Below are positions 32,993 to 42,814 of a stretch of DNA of 64,000 nucleotides, in pieces (the first letter of the stretch is position 1; each line of letters starts with the position of its first letter). The DNA comes from Streptomyces xiamenensis (GTDB lineage Bacteria > Actinomycetota > Actinomycetes > Streptomycetales > Streptomycetaceae). The DNA lies in assembly GCF_000993785.3 (NCBI RefSeq), contig NZ_CP009922.3, forward strand, positions 3,286,001-3,350,000. Direction: 5' to 3'. Position numbers and translations under genes: made by a program. Under the pieces are notes generated by a model, which worked only from the letters and a program-made list of their open reading frames with translations, made no database searches and had not been told where the DNA came from.

Positions 32993-33769
32993 ATGGCCAA
33001 GCGCATCGACGTCACCGGCCTGACCGCGTACTACGGCGCCCACAAGGCGATCGACGACATCTCCATGCACGTCGAGCCCAAGTCGGTGACCGCGTTCATC
33101 GGCCCCTCCGGCTGCGGCAAGTCCACCTTCCTGCGCACCCTCAACCGCATGCACGAGGTCACCCCCGGCGGCCGCGTCGAGGGCAAGGTCCTGCTGGACG
33201 ACGAGGACCTGTACGGCCCGGGCGTCGACCCGGTGTCGGTGCGCCGTACGGTCGGCATGGTCTTCCAGCGGCCCAACCCGTTCCCCACCATGTCCATCTA
33301 CGACAACGTGGCGGCCGGGCTGCGGCTGAACGGCTCGTACCGCAAGTCCGAGCTGGACGAGATCGTGGAGAAGAACCTGCGCGGCGCCAACCTGTGGAAC
33401 GAGGTCAAGGACCGGCTGAACAAGCCCGGTTCCGGCCTGTCCGGCGGTCAGCAGCAGCGGCTGTGCATCGCCCGCGCCACGGCGGTGGAGCCCGAGGTGC
33501 TGCTGATGGACGAGCCGTGCTCGGCGCTCGACCCCATCTCCACCCTCGCCATCGAGGACCTCATCGGGCAGCTGAAGTCGACCTTCACCATCGTGATCGT
33601 CACCCACAACATGCAGCAGGCGGCGCGGGTGTCGGACCGTACCGCGTTCTTCAACCTGGCGGCCGTGGGCCAGCCGGGCAAGCTGATCGAGATCGGCGAC
33701 ACCGACCGGATCTTCTCCAACCCGACCGTGCGCGCCACCGAGGACTACATCTCCGGCCGCTTCGGCTGA
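32993..33769 (+). CDS. pstB: phosphate ABC transporter ATPase PstB
   Basis: A 258-residue ABC ATPase of normal length. Walker A is GPSGCGKST, the signature [14 protein letters not shown], Walker [14 protein letters not shown], with a switch histidine in [24 protein letters not shown] is typical of PstB. The ATG has GTAGGAGG upstream. It closes the pstSCAB operon and is followed by a terminator. No phoU is found beside it; a DUF47 protein beside pit is the nearest relative. Confidence 0.96.
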   Translation: MAKRIDVTGLTAYYGAHKAIDDISMHVEPKSVTAFIGPSGCGKSTFLRTLNRMHEVTPGGRVEGKVLLDDEDLYGPGVDPVSVRRTVGMVFQRPNPFPTMSIYDNVAAGLRLNGSYRKSELDEIVEKNLRGANLWNEVKDRLNKPGSGLSGGQQQRLCIARATAVEPEVLLMDEPCSALDPISTLAIEDLIGQLKSTFTIVIVTHNMQQAARVSDRTAFFNLAAVGQPGKLIEIGDTDRIFSNPTVRATEDYISGRFG

Positions 33770-33797
33770 GCCGCGCGACCGTGTGCCCGGACCTGGC

Positions 33798-33831
33798 TGA
33801 GCGGCCCGCCCCCAGCCGGGCGGGCCGCTCA
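33798..33831. terminator. terminator between pstB and subtilase gene
   Basis: TGAGCGGCCCGCCC (33798-33811), 6-nt loop, GGGCGGGCCGCTCA (33818-33831): 14 perfect pairs between two convergent stops, so it can act in both directions. Confidence 0.88.
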
Positions 33832-33845
33832 GGTCATGGTGCGGC

Positions 33846-36800
33846 TCAGGCGGTGCGGTAGGCGTCGATGACGGTGATGGTGACGGCGTTGCCGTCCCCG
33901 TCCGTCAGCGCGGCGCGCAGCGAGACCGAGCCGCCGGCCGCCGGGTTGCCGACCGTGAACGCGTCGTGGTCGACAGCCGCTTCGCTCCAGCTCGCGCCGC
34001 CGTCGAAGGACACCTCGACGGTGAGCGAGTCCACCCCATTGTCCAGGGCCGCGCCCTGGATCACCAGCGGAACGGGGAAGCTCTCCCCGGCCGGGGCGGT
34101 GGAGTCCGGCGCGAGGGCGGGGGCGAACCGTACGAGGCTGACCGGCAGCGCCTCAAGGCCCTGCGTACCGGCGGAGCGGAAGGTGAAGTCGGCCGTCACC
34201 TCGGTGGCGACCGGATACAGCCGCGGGTCCCGGCTGACGCCGGTGACCAGCCGGTACTCCGCCTCGTCAGGGGTCAGGGCGAACCCGGGCCACATGTGGT
34301 CGAGGACGGTGTCGGACCGGTCGTACTCCTGGCCGTCGCGGTAGAGCACGGAGTACTCCGCGTCGTAGTCGCCGAACCCCTCGTGCCCGGCCCCGTCGCT
34401 CAGCGGGGCGATCCAGCCGCTGAGTTCGTCGCCCTCGCGGAACACGCCCCCCGCGTAGCCGGTCAGCGAAGGGCTGAAGACCCCGGTGTTGAAGGTGCGC
34501 TCGTACGTCTCGCCGGGAGCGGCCGGCAGGTCGCGGCCGATGACCGTGGCGAACCCCGGCTCGCTCACCCACATCTGCTGGATCCAGCCGAGGTCGCCCT
34601 CGAAGAACACCCGCCGGGTGCCGGGCAGGCCGATCTCGTGGCCGACGGGCTCGGCGCCCGTCACGAAGGGCCAGGCGAACAGCGACGCCCGGTCGGAGCC
34701 GTCCGGCGAGCCGAAGTGCGTGACCGCCTCGGCCAGATCCTCCTGCCGGATCTCCCGGCTCAGCCCGGTGGAGAAGCCTGACAGGTTCTCGTCGAAGGTG
34801 TGGTAGTCGGCGTCACCGTGCGACAGCAGGGTGGTCAGATAGCTGGCGAGCTGCCAGTCCTGCGGCACCTCGCCCAGCTGCGCGGTGCGGAAGAAGCCGT
34901 CGAAGCCGCCGAGGGCCCAGGAGACGTAGAAGCCGTCCGGCGCGCCGTCCTCGACGAGCCGGTACACCAGCGCCTGGTCCTGCCGGGTGGCCGCCGGGTC
35001 GGGCGCCGTGATGGCGATCTCCTCGGCGTCGGCGGCATGCGCCTCGACCGTCACCGGCGCGTCCACCGTCAGCGAGGGGTGGACCAGCCAGGACAGCCCG
35101 TCCTCCTCGTACACATTGAGGTTCACCAGGTACCGGCCGCCCGGAACCCGGGCCGGGCCGGCGTCCTCGGAACTCAGCCACGCGGATTCCTGCGTCTCCA
35201 GGTTGATGAGATAGCCGTCCCACTCGACGGCCGTCCCGCCGCCCAGCTCGCGGGCGTCGACGCTGACCTCGAACCGCTCCGCCTCGCGGTCGACCACACC
35301 GGCGGTGCGTACGGACTGCCCGTCACCCGTGGCGGTGAGGTACAGGCTGTGCGCGCCGTAGGCCGTGCCCCGCGCGGTGTCGGCGGTGACCTCGACGGTG
35401 GCGGTGCCGCCGGCCGGGACGGTCACCCGGTCGGCGGAGAGGGTGAAGAAGCCCTCGGGCGCCGGGTCGCCCTCGGGGCCGAGGGTGTCGGCGGACAGGT
35501 CGAGGGTGACGTCGGTGTCACCGAGGTTGCGGTACGTCAGCTCCCGGGTGACCGGGTCGGCGTCCTCGTGCGGGAAGGGCACGGTGCCGAAGCTGAGCGA
35601 GGAGGTCTCGGCGATGACGGTGCTGTCGAGGGCGGCGGCCACGTCGATGCGGCCGGAGCCCTGCTGATGGGCGCTCAGGCCCTCGCCGCCGATGGTGGAG
35701 CCGGTCAGCGCGGCCTTGATCTGCTGTCCGGTCCAATCGGGGTGCCGCTGCTTGAGCAGGGCTGCGGCGCCTGCGGCGTGCGGAGTGGCCATGGAGGTGC
35801 CGGAGATGGCGACGTAGCCGTCGGCGACCGGAGTGCCGTACTGCCAGATCGCCGCACCGGGGGAGCCGGCCGCCGCGATGTCCACGCCGGGGGCGGTGAC
35901 ATCGGGCTTGAGCGCGCCGTCGCGGGTGCGCGGGCCGGTGGAGGAGAAGCCGGCGAGCCGGTCGGACTTGTCGACGGCGCCGATGGTGAGGGCGGCGTCG
36001 GCGGTGCCCGGTGTGCCGATGGTGCCGGGCCCAGGACCGTCGTTGCCGGCCGCGATGACGAACAGCGCGTCGGACTCGGCGGAGAGCCGGTTGACGGCCT
36101 CTTCCATGGGGTCGATGGCGGAGTCGGCCCAGCCGCCCAGGCTCATGGAGATGATGTCGGCGCCCTGGTCGACGGCCCACTCCATGCCGGCGATGATGCC
36201 CGACTCCCAGCCGGAGCCTTCGTCGTTCAGCACCTTGCCGTTGAGGAGGCCGGCCCCGGGGGCGACACCGGTGTACGCGCCGCCCGCGTGCGCGCCGGTG
36301 CCGGCCACCGTGGAGGCGACGTGGGTGCCGTGGCCGTCGCGGTCGCCGGTGTGGCCGGTCCCGGCGAAGTCCTCGGCGGCGATGACCTTGCCGCCGGCCA
36401 GGTCGGCGTGCTCCTCGCTGACGCCGGTGTCCAGGACGGCGACCTTCACGCCCTCGCCGTCGTACCCGGCCTCCCACGCGGTGTGGGCGCCGATCTGCGG
36501 GACGGACTCGGCGAGCGACTTCTCGACGACGCCGTCCAGCGCGACGGTCGCGATGCCGGGGGCGGCGGTGAGGGCGAACGTGTCCCCGCCGGCCGGCCGG
36601 GTCAGCGCGTCCCACAGGCCGGTGGTCTCCTCGGCGGTGACGGTGAACGCCTCGCCGTTGAGGGACTCCAGTGCCGTGCGGTCTCCGGCCGCCTCCCCGG
36701 TGGTGTCCGCGAGCAGGGCGGCGGCGGTGTCCTGGACCCGCTGGGTGCCGCCGTAGGTGACGATCAGCGGGAGCCCGCCGAGCGCACGGTAGCGGTCGGC

Positions 36801-37157
36801 GGCCAGCCTGGTGACGTTGAACAGCCGCTCGTCCAGCGTGCCGGCGTCGATGAGGGCGCGGGCGTCCCGGGGGACGACGAGGGTCTCGCCGTCCCGGGTG
36901 AAGGTCTGGACCGGGACGGAGGCGCGGCCCTCGGCCGGTATCAGCCCCCGGTACGTCCCGTCCTCGTTGATCAGGACCCGGTCGCCGGTGATGAGGAAGA
37001 GCTCGTGCGAACCGGCGGAGCCGGTGGTGGCGGGCGCGCCGGGGGAGCCCGGGCCCGCGGGGTCGCCGGGGGCGGCCCCGGCGGGTGCGGCGAGTCCGGC
37101 GGCCAGGGCCACCGCGATCGCCCCGGCGGCCAGGCCGCGCGGGTACTTTTTGGACAA
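33846..37157 (-). CDS. large secreted S8 subtilisin-like protease (copy 1)
   Basis: An 1103-residue exported protease. The TTG at 37157 has GGAGGACAG directly upstream; this rare start is supported because the signal peptide (SKKYPRGLAAGAIAVALAAG) follows at once. Residues 50-225 form an inhibitor-type prodomain. The catalytic domain shows Asp243 (VAVLDTGVS), His276 (DGHGTHVAS), Asn372 (AAGNDG) and Ser455 (ISGTSMATPHAAGAA). A fibronectin-like and accessory C-terminal half of about 600 residues follows (RELTYRNLGDTDVTLDLSAD). It would digest proteins outside the cell. It is a tandem paralogue of the gene at 37602-40922 and ends at the terminator shared with pstB. Confidence 0.92.
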   Translation of the reverse strand: MSKKYPRGLAAGAIAVALAAGLAAPAGAAPGDPAGPGSPGAPATTGSAGSHELFLITGDRVLINEDGTYRGLIPAEGRASVPVQTFTRDGETLVVPRDARALIDAGTLDERLFNVTRLAADRYRALGGLPLIVTYGGTQRVQDTAAALLADTTGEAAGDRTALESLNGEAFTVTAEETTGLWDALTRPAGGDTFALTAAPGIATVALDGVVEKSLAESVPQIGAHTAWEAGYDGEGVKVAVLDTGVSEEHADLAGGKVIAAEDFAGTGHTGDRDGHGTHVASTVAGTGAHAGGAYTGVAPGAGLLNGKVLNDEGSGWESGIIAGMEWAVDQGADIISMSLGGWADSAIDPMEEAVNRLSAESDALFVIAAGNDGPGPGTIGTPGTADAALTIGAVDKSDRLAGFSSTGPRTRDGALKPDVTAPGVDIAAAGSPGAAIWQYGTPVADGYVAISGTSMATPHAAGAAALLKQRHPDWTGQQIKAALTGSTIGGEGLSAHQQGSGRIDVAAALDSTVIAETSSLSFGTVPFPHEDADPVTRELTYRNLGDTDVTLDLSADTLGPEGDPAPEGFFTLSADRVTVPAGGTATVEVTADTARGTAYGAHSLYLTATGDGQSVRTAGVVDREAERFEVSVDARELGGGTAVEWDGYLINLETQESAWLSSEDAGPARVPGGRYLVNLNVYEEDGLSWLVHPSLTVDAPVTVEAHAADAEEIAITAPDPAATRQDQALVYRLVEDGAPDGFYVSWALGGFDGFFRTAQLGEVPQDWQLASYLTTLLSHGDADYHTFDENLSGFSTGLSREIRQEDLAEAVTHFGSPDGSDRASLFAWPFVTGAEPVGHEIGLPGTRRVFFEGDLGWIQQMWVSEPGFATVIGRDLPAAPGETYERTFNTGVFSPSLTGYAGGVFREGDELSGWIAPLSDGAGHEGFGDYDAEYSVLYRDGQEYDRSDTVLDHMWPGFALTPDEAEYRLVTGVSRDPRLYPVATEVTADFTFRSAGTQGLEALPVSLVRFAPALAPDSTAPAGESFPVPLVIQGAALDNGVDSLTVEVSFDGGASWSEAAVDHDAFTVGNPAAGGSVSLRAALTDGDGNAVTITVIDAYRTA

Positions 37158-37320
37158 CTGTCCTCCAGGGAAGTGGTGACGGGCGGTGCCGGCCCCGGCC
37201 CGCCGGACGGGGTGCCGCCGGTGGCCGGGCCGTGGGGGAGTGGTTCAGCGGGTGCGGCGGCGGTCCGTGCCGCCGGTCCCCGCACGGGACGGATGGCATG
37301 ACCGTCGCAACGTTCCCCCC

Positions 37321-37390
37321 CACCTGTCGGAAGTGCACCGTTTGCGCAAGGGTGTGCCTCACCCTCCGCGACGCCAGATCCTGTCCGGGT
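37321..37390 (-). promoter_or_regulatory. conserved upstream block of subtilase copy 1
   Basis: Aligns without gaps to 40920-40989 before copy 2; best-kept parts are CAC(C/A)TGTCGG, GTG(C/T)ACCG and CCAGATC(C/A)TGTCCGGGT (plus-strand reading). Such conservation outside coding sequence suggests a shared promoter or operator. Read on the minus strand, CAGGAT/CATGAT could be a -10 element. Confidence 0.55.
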
Positions 37391-37541
37391 TACGGCGGCC
37401 GGGGGAGGCTCGCACGTGGGGGAAGCGTGAAGGAATGGCGGGGCTTTTTTGTGGTTGCCTCATTTTCGGCCGAGCTCGTGACCCTCCGGCCGAGGCGAAG
37501 AACCAGGTCACCGGCGGCGTGCCCACGCCGGGCACACGCAA

Positions 37542-37579
37542 GGGCGGCCCCCACCGGAACTCTCCGGTGGGGGCCGCCC
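37542..37579 (-). terminator. 17-bp-stem terminator after subtilase copy 2
   Basis: GGGCGGCCCCCACCGGA (37542-37558), loop actc, and its exact reverse complement (37563-37579), 23 bp beyond the stop of the gene at 37602. Confidence 0.88.
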
Positions 37580-37601
37580 CTTCCTGCGTGGTGCGGAACG
37601 A

Positions 37602-40600
37602 TCAGGCGGTGCGGTAGGCGTCGATGATCGTCTGCGTGCTGGTGTTGCCGTCCGCGTCGGTGACCTCGGCGTGCAGCGACACGGAGCCGCCGGCCGCCGG
37701 GTTGTCCACGGTCGCCACCCCGTCGGCGACGGCCGCGTCCAGCCAGGTCTCGCCGCCGTCGGTGGAGTACGAGATCACGACGGTGGACCCGTCACCGGCG
37801 CCTGAGCCCTGCACGGTGAAGGGCACCTCGAAGGAGGTCTCACCGGCCGGGGCGGTGGAGTCCAGCGCCAGCGCCGGGCTGTAGCGGACCCCGGAGGCGG
37901 GCAGCTGGACCCACTCCTCGTCGGTGCCGCCCGAGGTGAAGGTGAAGGAGGCGGTGATCTCGGTGCTGACCGGGAAGACGTCAGCGTCGCGGCCGACGGT
38001 GGTCACCAGCTCGTACGCGGCCTCCTCGGCGGGCAGCTCAAAGGTCGCGAAGTCCAGCACGTCGTCGAAGACCGCGAACTCCTCGCCGTCGCGGTACAGG
38101 ACCGTACGGGCGTTGTCCTCGTCGTACGGAGTGCTGCCCCAGTGCCCCGCGCCGTCCGCGAAGGGGATGAGCTGGCCCCACAGGAGGTCGCCCTCGCGGA
38201 CGAGGCCGCCGTACTCGCCGTCGACCAGCGGGCCGAACACCCCGACGTTGAAGGTGCGTTCGACCGACTCACCGGCCTCGTACTCGCGCGCCTCGGCCTC
38301 GTAGAAGCTGTCGGACCCGAGGGCCCACAGGTCCTGTCCCCAGCCGGTGGCACCGGTCTCGACGAACACCGTGGTGGTGCGCGGCAGTTCCTTCTCCGTG
38401 GCGGAGGCGAAGCCCAGTTCCGTGGCCCAGGTGAACAGCACACCGCTGTCACCGGCGACCGGGGAACCCTGGTGGGTGACGATCTCCGCGAGGTCCTCGG
38501 GCTTGATCCGACGCTCCAGGCCGGTGTAGAAGCCCTCCTCGTGGATGTACGCGCCCTGGTACTGGGTGTCCTCGCGTTCCCAGGTGGTGGTGGCGTACCC
38601 GGAGATCCGGTTGCCCTCGCCCGGCTCACCCAGCTGCGCGGTGCCGAAGCCCTCCGGCAGACCGCCGGCGGACCAGCCGGAGTTCAGGGAGAAGTCGTCG
38701 CTCTCCAGCACGAAACCGGCCGACAGGTCGATCTGCGTGGCGGCGTCGTCCGGGGAGGCGTACACCAACTCCTCGGCCTCACGGGCGTCGACGCTGACGG
38801 CGGTGTCCTCGGTGACGGTCAGACCGGGGAGCACCAGCCAGTCGATGCCGTCGAGGTACTCCTGTGCCTCGTCCGGTTCGAGCACCGAGACGGCGATGGC
38901 GTACTCGCCCTCGGGCACCCGGGCGGTCTGGTAGACGTCGAACCACTCACCGGTGGTCAGGTTGTACAGGTCGCCGTAGTAGAACTCGGAGGCCTCCCCG
39001 TCGCGGCCGGTGACCTCCAGGGTGAGGTCGAACTTCTCCGCCTCCCGCTCGACGGCCCCGGCGGTGCGGATGCTCTGGCCGTTGTCACCGGTGGCGGTGA
39101 TGTACGCGCTGTAGATGCCGTACTGGTCGCCCAGCGCGGTGTGGGCGGTGACCTCGACGGTGGCGGTACCACCGGCCGGGACGGTCACCTGGTCGGCGGA
39201 GAGCGTGTAGAAGCCCCCCGGCGCGGCGCCGCCCTCCGTGTCCAGGGTCTCCAGAGCGAGGTCCAGGGTGACGTCGGTGTCACCGAGGTTGCGGTACGTC
39301 AGCTCCTGCGTGACCGGGTCGGCCTCCTCGTGCGGGAAGGGCACGATGCCGAAGCTGAGCGAGGTGGTCTCGGCGATGACCGTGGCGTCCATCGCGGACG
39401 GCACGTCGATGCGGCCCGAGCCCTGCTGGGTGGCCGACAGACCCTCGCCGCCGATGGTGGAGCCGGTGAGCACGGCCTTGAGCTGCTCGCCCGTCCACTC
39501 GGGGTGCTGCTGCTTGAGCAGCGCGGCGGCGCCCGAGGCGTGCGGGGTGGCCATCGAGGTGCCGGAGATGGCGACGTAGCCGTCGGCGACCGGGTCGCCG
39601 TACTGCCAGATCGCGGCGTCGGGGGCACCGGCGGCGGCGATGTCGACGCCGGGGGCGGTGACGTCCGGCTTCAGCGCGCCGTCGCGGGTGCGCGGGCCGA
39701 CCGAGGAGAAGTCGGCGAGCTGATCGGACTTGTCGACGGCGCCGATGGTGAGGGCGGCGTCCGCGGTACCCGGCGAGCCGATGCTGCCCGCGTACGGACC
39801 GGAGTTGCCGGCCGCGATGACGAACAGCGCGTCGGACTCGGCGGAGAGCCGGTTGACGGCCTCCTCCATCGGGTCGATCTCGAAGCCGGCCGGGCCGCCC
39901 AGGCTCATGGAGATGATGTCGGCGCCCTGGTCGACGGCCCACTCCATGCCCTCGATGATGTCCGACTCCCAGCCGCCGCCGTTGTCGTCCAGCACCTTGG
40001 CGCTGATGATCTCCGCGCCGGGGGCGACACCGGTGTACGTACCGCCGGAGTGCGCGCCGGTGCCGGCCACCGTGGAGGCGACGTGGGTGCCGTGGCCGTC
40101 GCGGTCGACGGCGTCGGGCGAGTCGGAGAAGTTCTCGGCGGCGGTGACCTTGCCGTCGGCGAGGTCGGGGTGGGCGTCGCTGACACCGGTGTCGACGACG
40201 GCGACCTTCACGCCCTCGCCGTCGTACCCGGCCTCCCACGCCTCGGGCGCGCCGATCTGCGGCACCGACTCGGCCAGCGTCTTGTGCGCCACGCCGTCCA
40301 GGGCGATGGCGGTGATGCCCGGCGTGGCGGCCAGCGCGAACGCCTCGCCGCCGCCGGTGGTGCGGGTGAGCGCGGCCCACACGTCCGCGGTCTCCTCGGC
40401 GGTGACGACGAGCGCCTCGCCGTTGAGGGACTCCAGGAAGGTGCTGTCCTCGGAGCCCTGTGGCGCGGCGTCCGCGAGCAGGGACGCGGCGCTGTCCTGG
40501 GTACGGGCCTGGCCGCCGTAGGTGACGATCAGCGGCAGCCCGCCGGCCTGCTGGTAGCGCTCGGTCGCCAGCCGGCTGACGTTGAACAGTCGCTGGTCCA

Positions 40601-40922
40601 GGCTTCCGGCCCGGATGAGGGAGCGGGCGTCCTGCGGGATGACGTAGGAGTCGCCGGCGATGGTGAGGTGCTGGACGGGTATGGACTCCCGGCCCTCGGC
40701 CCGTATCAGGCCTCTGACCTGGCCGTCCTGGCCGACGACGACCTGGTCACCCGTGATGAGGGTGACGCGCAGCCCTGAGCCGTCGGAGGTGATGGAGTCG
40801 ATGCCCCCCTGGGAGCCGCCCGGCGCGGCGACGGCCGGAACGGCCGCGCCCGCGGCCATCGCGACGGCGATGGCCCCGGCAGCAAGGGATCGATGGAATT
40901 TCTTCCGCAACTGTGCCCCCAC
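37602..40922 (-). CDS. large secreted S8 subtilisin-like protease (copy 2)
   Basis: An 1106-residue paralogue of the neighbouring protease, with the same order of parts: signal peptide (HRSLAAGAIAVAMAAGAAVPA), prodomain, catalytic Asp244 (VAVVDTGVS), His278 (DGHGTHVAS), Asn372 (AAGNSG), Ser456 (ISGTSMATPHASGAA), then a long accessory region. The two catalytic domains are near-identical in long stretches while the C-terminal halves differ widely, consistent with duplication followed by change of substrate-binding or wall-binding parts. The GTG at 40922 is listed; a TTG at 40910, matching the TTG of copy 1, is equally possible. It has its own terminator, so the two are separate transcripts. Confidence 0.92.
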   Translation of the reverse strand: MGAQLRKKFHRSLAAGAIAVAMAAGAAVPAVAAPGGSQGGIDSITSDGSGLRVTLITGDQVVVGQDGQVRGLIRAEGRESIPVQHLTIAGDSYVIPQDARSLIRAGSLDQRLFNVSRLATERYQQAGGLPLIVTYGGQARTQDSAASLLADAAPQGSEDSTFLESLNGEALVVTAEETADVWAALTRTTGGGEAFALAATPGITAIALDGVAHKTLAESVPQIGAPEAWEAGYDGEGVKVAVVDTGVSDAHPDLADGKVTAAENFSDSPDAVDRDGHGTHVASTVAGTGAHSGGTYTGVAPGAEIISAKVLDDNGGGWESDIIEGMEWAVDQGADIISMSLGGPAGFEIDPMEEAVNRLSAESDALFVIAAGNSGPYAGSIGSPGTADAALTIGAVDKSDQLADFSSVGPRTRDGALKPDVTAPGVDIAAAGAPDAAIWQYGDPVADGYVAISGTSMATPHASGAAALLKQQHPEWTGEQLKAVLTGSTIGGEGLSATQQGSGRIDVPSAMDATVIAETTSLSFGIVPFPHEEADPVTQELTYRNLGDTDVTLDLALETLDTEGGAAPGGFYTLSADQVTVPAGGTATVEVTAHTALGDQYGIYSAYITATGDNGQSIRTAGAVEREAEKFDLTLEVTGRDGEASEFYYGDLYNLTTGEWFDVYQTARVPEGEYAIAVSVLEPDEAQEYLDGIDWLVLPGLTVTEDTAVSVDAREAEELVYASPDDAATQIDLSAGFVLESDDFSLNSGWSAGGLPEGFGTAQLGEPGEGNRISGYATTTWEREDTQYQGAYIHEEGFYTGLERRIKPEDLAEIVTHQGSPVAGDSGVLFTWATELGFASATEKELPRTTTVFVETGATGWGQDLWALGSDSFYEAEAREYEAGESVERTFNVGVFGPLVDGEYGGLVREGDLLWGQLIPFADGAGHWGSTPYDEDNARTVLYRDGEEFAVFDDVLDFATFELPAEEAAYELVTTVGRDADVFPVSTEITASFTFTSGGTDEEWVQLPASGVRYSPALALDSTAPAGETSFEVPFTVQGSGAGDGSTVVISYSTDGGETWLDAAVADGVATVDNPAAGGSVSLHAEVTDADGNTSTQTIIDAYRTA

Positions 40923-40989
40923 ATGTCGGTGGTGTACCGATGGCGGGAGGCGTCCGCTGCCCCCCGCGCCGCCCAGATCATGTCCGGGT
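40920..40989 (-). promoter_or_regulatory. conserved upstream block of subtilase copy 2
   Basis: Counterpart of 37321-37390. Here the block abuts the start codon, so the transcript may be nearly leaderless if the -10 guess is right, whereas copy 1 has about 160 nt more between block and start. Confidence 0.5.
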
Positions 40990-41085
40990 CAGAGGGGTCG
41001 TGCGACAGCCGTCCTGGGAGAAGCGGTGAAAGAAGCGTGCGGCTTTTATGTGGTTCCCGGGTTTTCAGCCGTTGCTGATCGAGGT

Positions 41086-42084
41086 TCAGCCGAAGAAGAG
41101 GTGGATCACCCAGTACGTGATCGCCGCCACGGCGCCGGCCGCCGGCATCGTGATGAACCATCCCTTGACGATCGACTTGGCCACGCCCCAGCGCACCGCG
41201 CTGACCCGCTTGGTGGCCCCCGCGCCCATGATCGCCGAGGTGATCACGTGGGTGGTGGAGATCGGGGCGTTGAAGATGTACGAGGCGGAGTACAGCACGG
41301 AGGCGGCGGTGGTCTCGGCGGCGAACCCGCGCGGCGGGTCCAGCTCGATGATCCGGCGGCCCAGCGTGCGCATGATGCGCCAGCCCCCCGCGTACGTGCC
41401 CAGCGACAGCATTCCGGCGCAGGCGATCTTCACCCACACCGGGATGGCGCCGCCCTCCGGTTCCACGTCGGCGATGACCAGCGCCATGAAGACCACGCCC
41501 ATGGTCTTCTGCGCGTCCTGGAGTCCGTGCCCGAGCGCCATGCCGGCGGCCGAGACGGTCTGCGCTATCCGGAAGCCGCGCTGGGCCCGGTGCGGGTTGG
41601 CGCGCCGGAACAGCCACAGGATGGCCACCATCACCAGATAGCCCAGCAGCAGGCCGATGAGGGGCGAGACGAACATCGGGATGACGATCTTGGAGAGCAC
41701 ACCGTCCCAGTGGACGGTGCTCGCTCCGGCCAGCGCCGCCCCGACCAGGCCGCCGAACAGGGCGTGCGAGGAGGACGAGGGGAGGCCGAAATACCAGGAG
41801 ATCATGTTCCAGGTGATCGCCCCGAGCAGCCCGGCGAACAAGATGATCATGCCTTGTTTGCCGGTGGGGGTGTCGATCAGCCCTTCGCTCACCGTCTTGG
41901 CGACGCCGCTGCCGAGGAAGGCGCCGGCCAGGTTCATCACGGCGGCCATGCCCAGCGCGACCCGCGGGGTCAGCGCCCGGGTGGAGATGGAGGTGGCGAT
42001 GGCGTTCGCCGAGTCGTGGAAGCCGTTGGTGTAGGTGAAGAAGAGCGCCGCACCGATGACGACGAGAAGGGCGAACGTGTCCAC
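41086..42084 (-). CDS. pit: low-affinity inorganic phosphate transporter (PiT family)
   Basis: A 332-residue PiT permease. The duplicated family signature is visible near both ends: FTYTNGFHDSANAIATSIS in the first helix and NAPISTTHVITSAIMGAG in the second repeat, with GLPSSSSHALFGGLVG between them. About ten helices. It imports metal phosphate driven by protons under phosphate-replete conditions. It starts 5 bp after the DUF47 gene, the usual pairing, and complements the high-affinity Pst system encoded 7 kb away. Confidence 0.94.
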   Translation of the reverse strand: MDTFALLVVIGAALFFTYTNGFHDSANAIATSISTRALTPRVALGMAAVMNLAGAFLGSGVAKTVSEGLIDTPTGKQGMIILFAGLLGAITWNMISWYFGLPSSSSHALFGGLVGAALAGASTVHWDGVLSKIVIPMFVSPLIGLLLGYLVMVAILWLFRRANPHRAQRGFRIAQTVSAAGMALGHGLQDAQKTMGVVFMALVIADVEPEGGAIPVWVKIACAGMLSLGTYAGGWRIMRTLGRRIIELDPPRGFAAETTAASVLYSASYIFNAPISTTHVITSAIMGAGATKRVSAVRWGVAKSIVKGWFITMPAAGAVAAITYWVIHLFFG

Positions 42085-42089
42085 GTGGG

Positions 42090-42710
42090 TCAGGACTCCT
42101 TGACCACGATGGTCTCCACCGTGTTGGCGACGGCCTCGAAGGCGTCGGCCGCCTCCTCAAGGACGTCCACGACCTGCTTGAGCTTCATGACCTCTATGGC
42201 CTCGTAGGTGCCGTTGAAGAGGTGCGCGAGCAGCTTGCGGTGGATCTGGTCCGCCTGGTTCTCCAGCCGGTTGACCTCGATCCAGTACTCGTTGAGGTGC
42301 TCCATGGTGCGCAGGTGCGGCATGGCCTCGGCGGTCAGCTCGGCCGCGCGGTGCAGCACCTCGATCTGCTGGGCGACGCCCTTGGGCAGCTCCTGGAGCT
42401 CATAGAGGACGACGAGATCGACGGCCTCCTCCATGAAGTCCATGATGTCGTCCAGCCGGGAGGCCAGCCGGTAGATGTCCTCGCGGTCGAACGGGGTGAT
42501 GAACGAGGAGTTCAGCTGGTGGAAGATCGCATGGGTCGCGTCATCCCCGGCATGCTCCGCCGCGCGCATCCGGTCGGCGATTTCTACGCGCGTGGCGGGT
42601 TCGGCCGCCAGCAGTTCCATCAGCAGCTTCGAGCCACTGAGAACGTTGTCGGCGGAGATGGCGAACAGGTCGTAGAAGCTCGTCTCCCGGGGCGTCAGGC
42701 GAAATCGCAC
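42090..42710 (-). CDS. DUF47/PhoU-like phosphate transport regulator
   Basis: About 206 residues from a GTG at 42710 (AGAGGAACTCCA upstream); longer starts lack a ribosome site. All-helical, with PhoU-type acidic patches: MRAAEHAGDDATHAIFHQL, DREDIYRLASRLDDIMDFME and VNRLENQADQIHRKLL. Family members regulate or stabilise PiT transporters and bind metal through these Asp/Glu clusters. Operon with pit. Confidence 0.9.
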   Translation of the reverse strand: MRFRLTPRETSFYDLFAISADNVLSGSKLLMELLAAEPATRVEIADRMRAAEHAGDDATHAIFHQLNSSFITPFDREDIYRLASRLDDIMDFMEEAVDLVVLYELQELPKGVAQQIEVLHRAAELTAEAMPHLRTMEHLNEYWIEVNRLENQADQIHRKLLAHLFNGTYEAIEVMKLKQVVDVLEEAADAFEAVANTVETIVVKES

Positions 42711-42814
42711 TGGAGTTCCTCTGGGGTTCATCAACGGGTGTACCCGATGATGCTAAGTGCTGATTCCGGCCACGGCTAACCATGCGACCTGACTCGTTAC
42801 CTCTTGGCAGCCGA

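Larger units (their letters stand above)
37158..37601. other. intergenic region between the tandem subtilases
   Basis: 444 bp without a supported gene. It holds the terminator of the upstream subtilase (37542-37579) and a 70-bp block (37321-37390) matched upstream of the other subtilase. The 160 bp from that block to the TTG start is an unusually long leader with no gene I can support. Confidence 0.6.

Noticed and set aside
29569..33607. Two minus-strand frames of about 620 codons opposite the pst operon
   Set aside because: Antisense to pstSCAB; no start signals or recognisable domains.
34800..40778. Open plus-strand frames of 833 and 878 codons opposite the two subtilases
   Set aside because: Both are antisense shadows of conserved protease genes. 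That both exist simply reflects the duplication of the sense genes.
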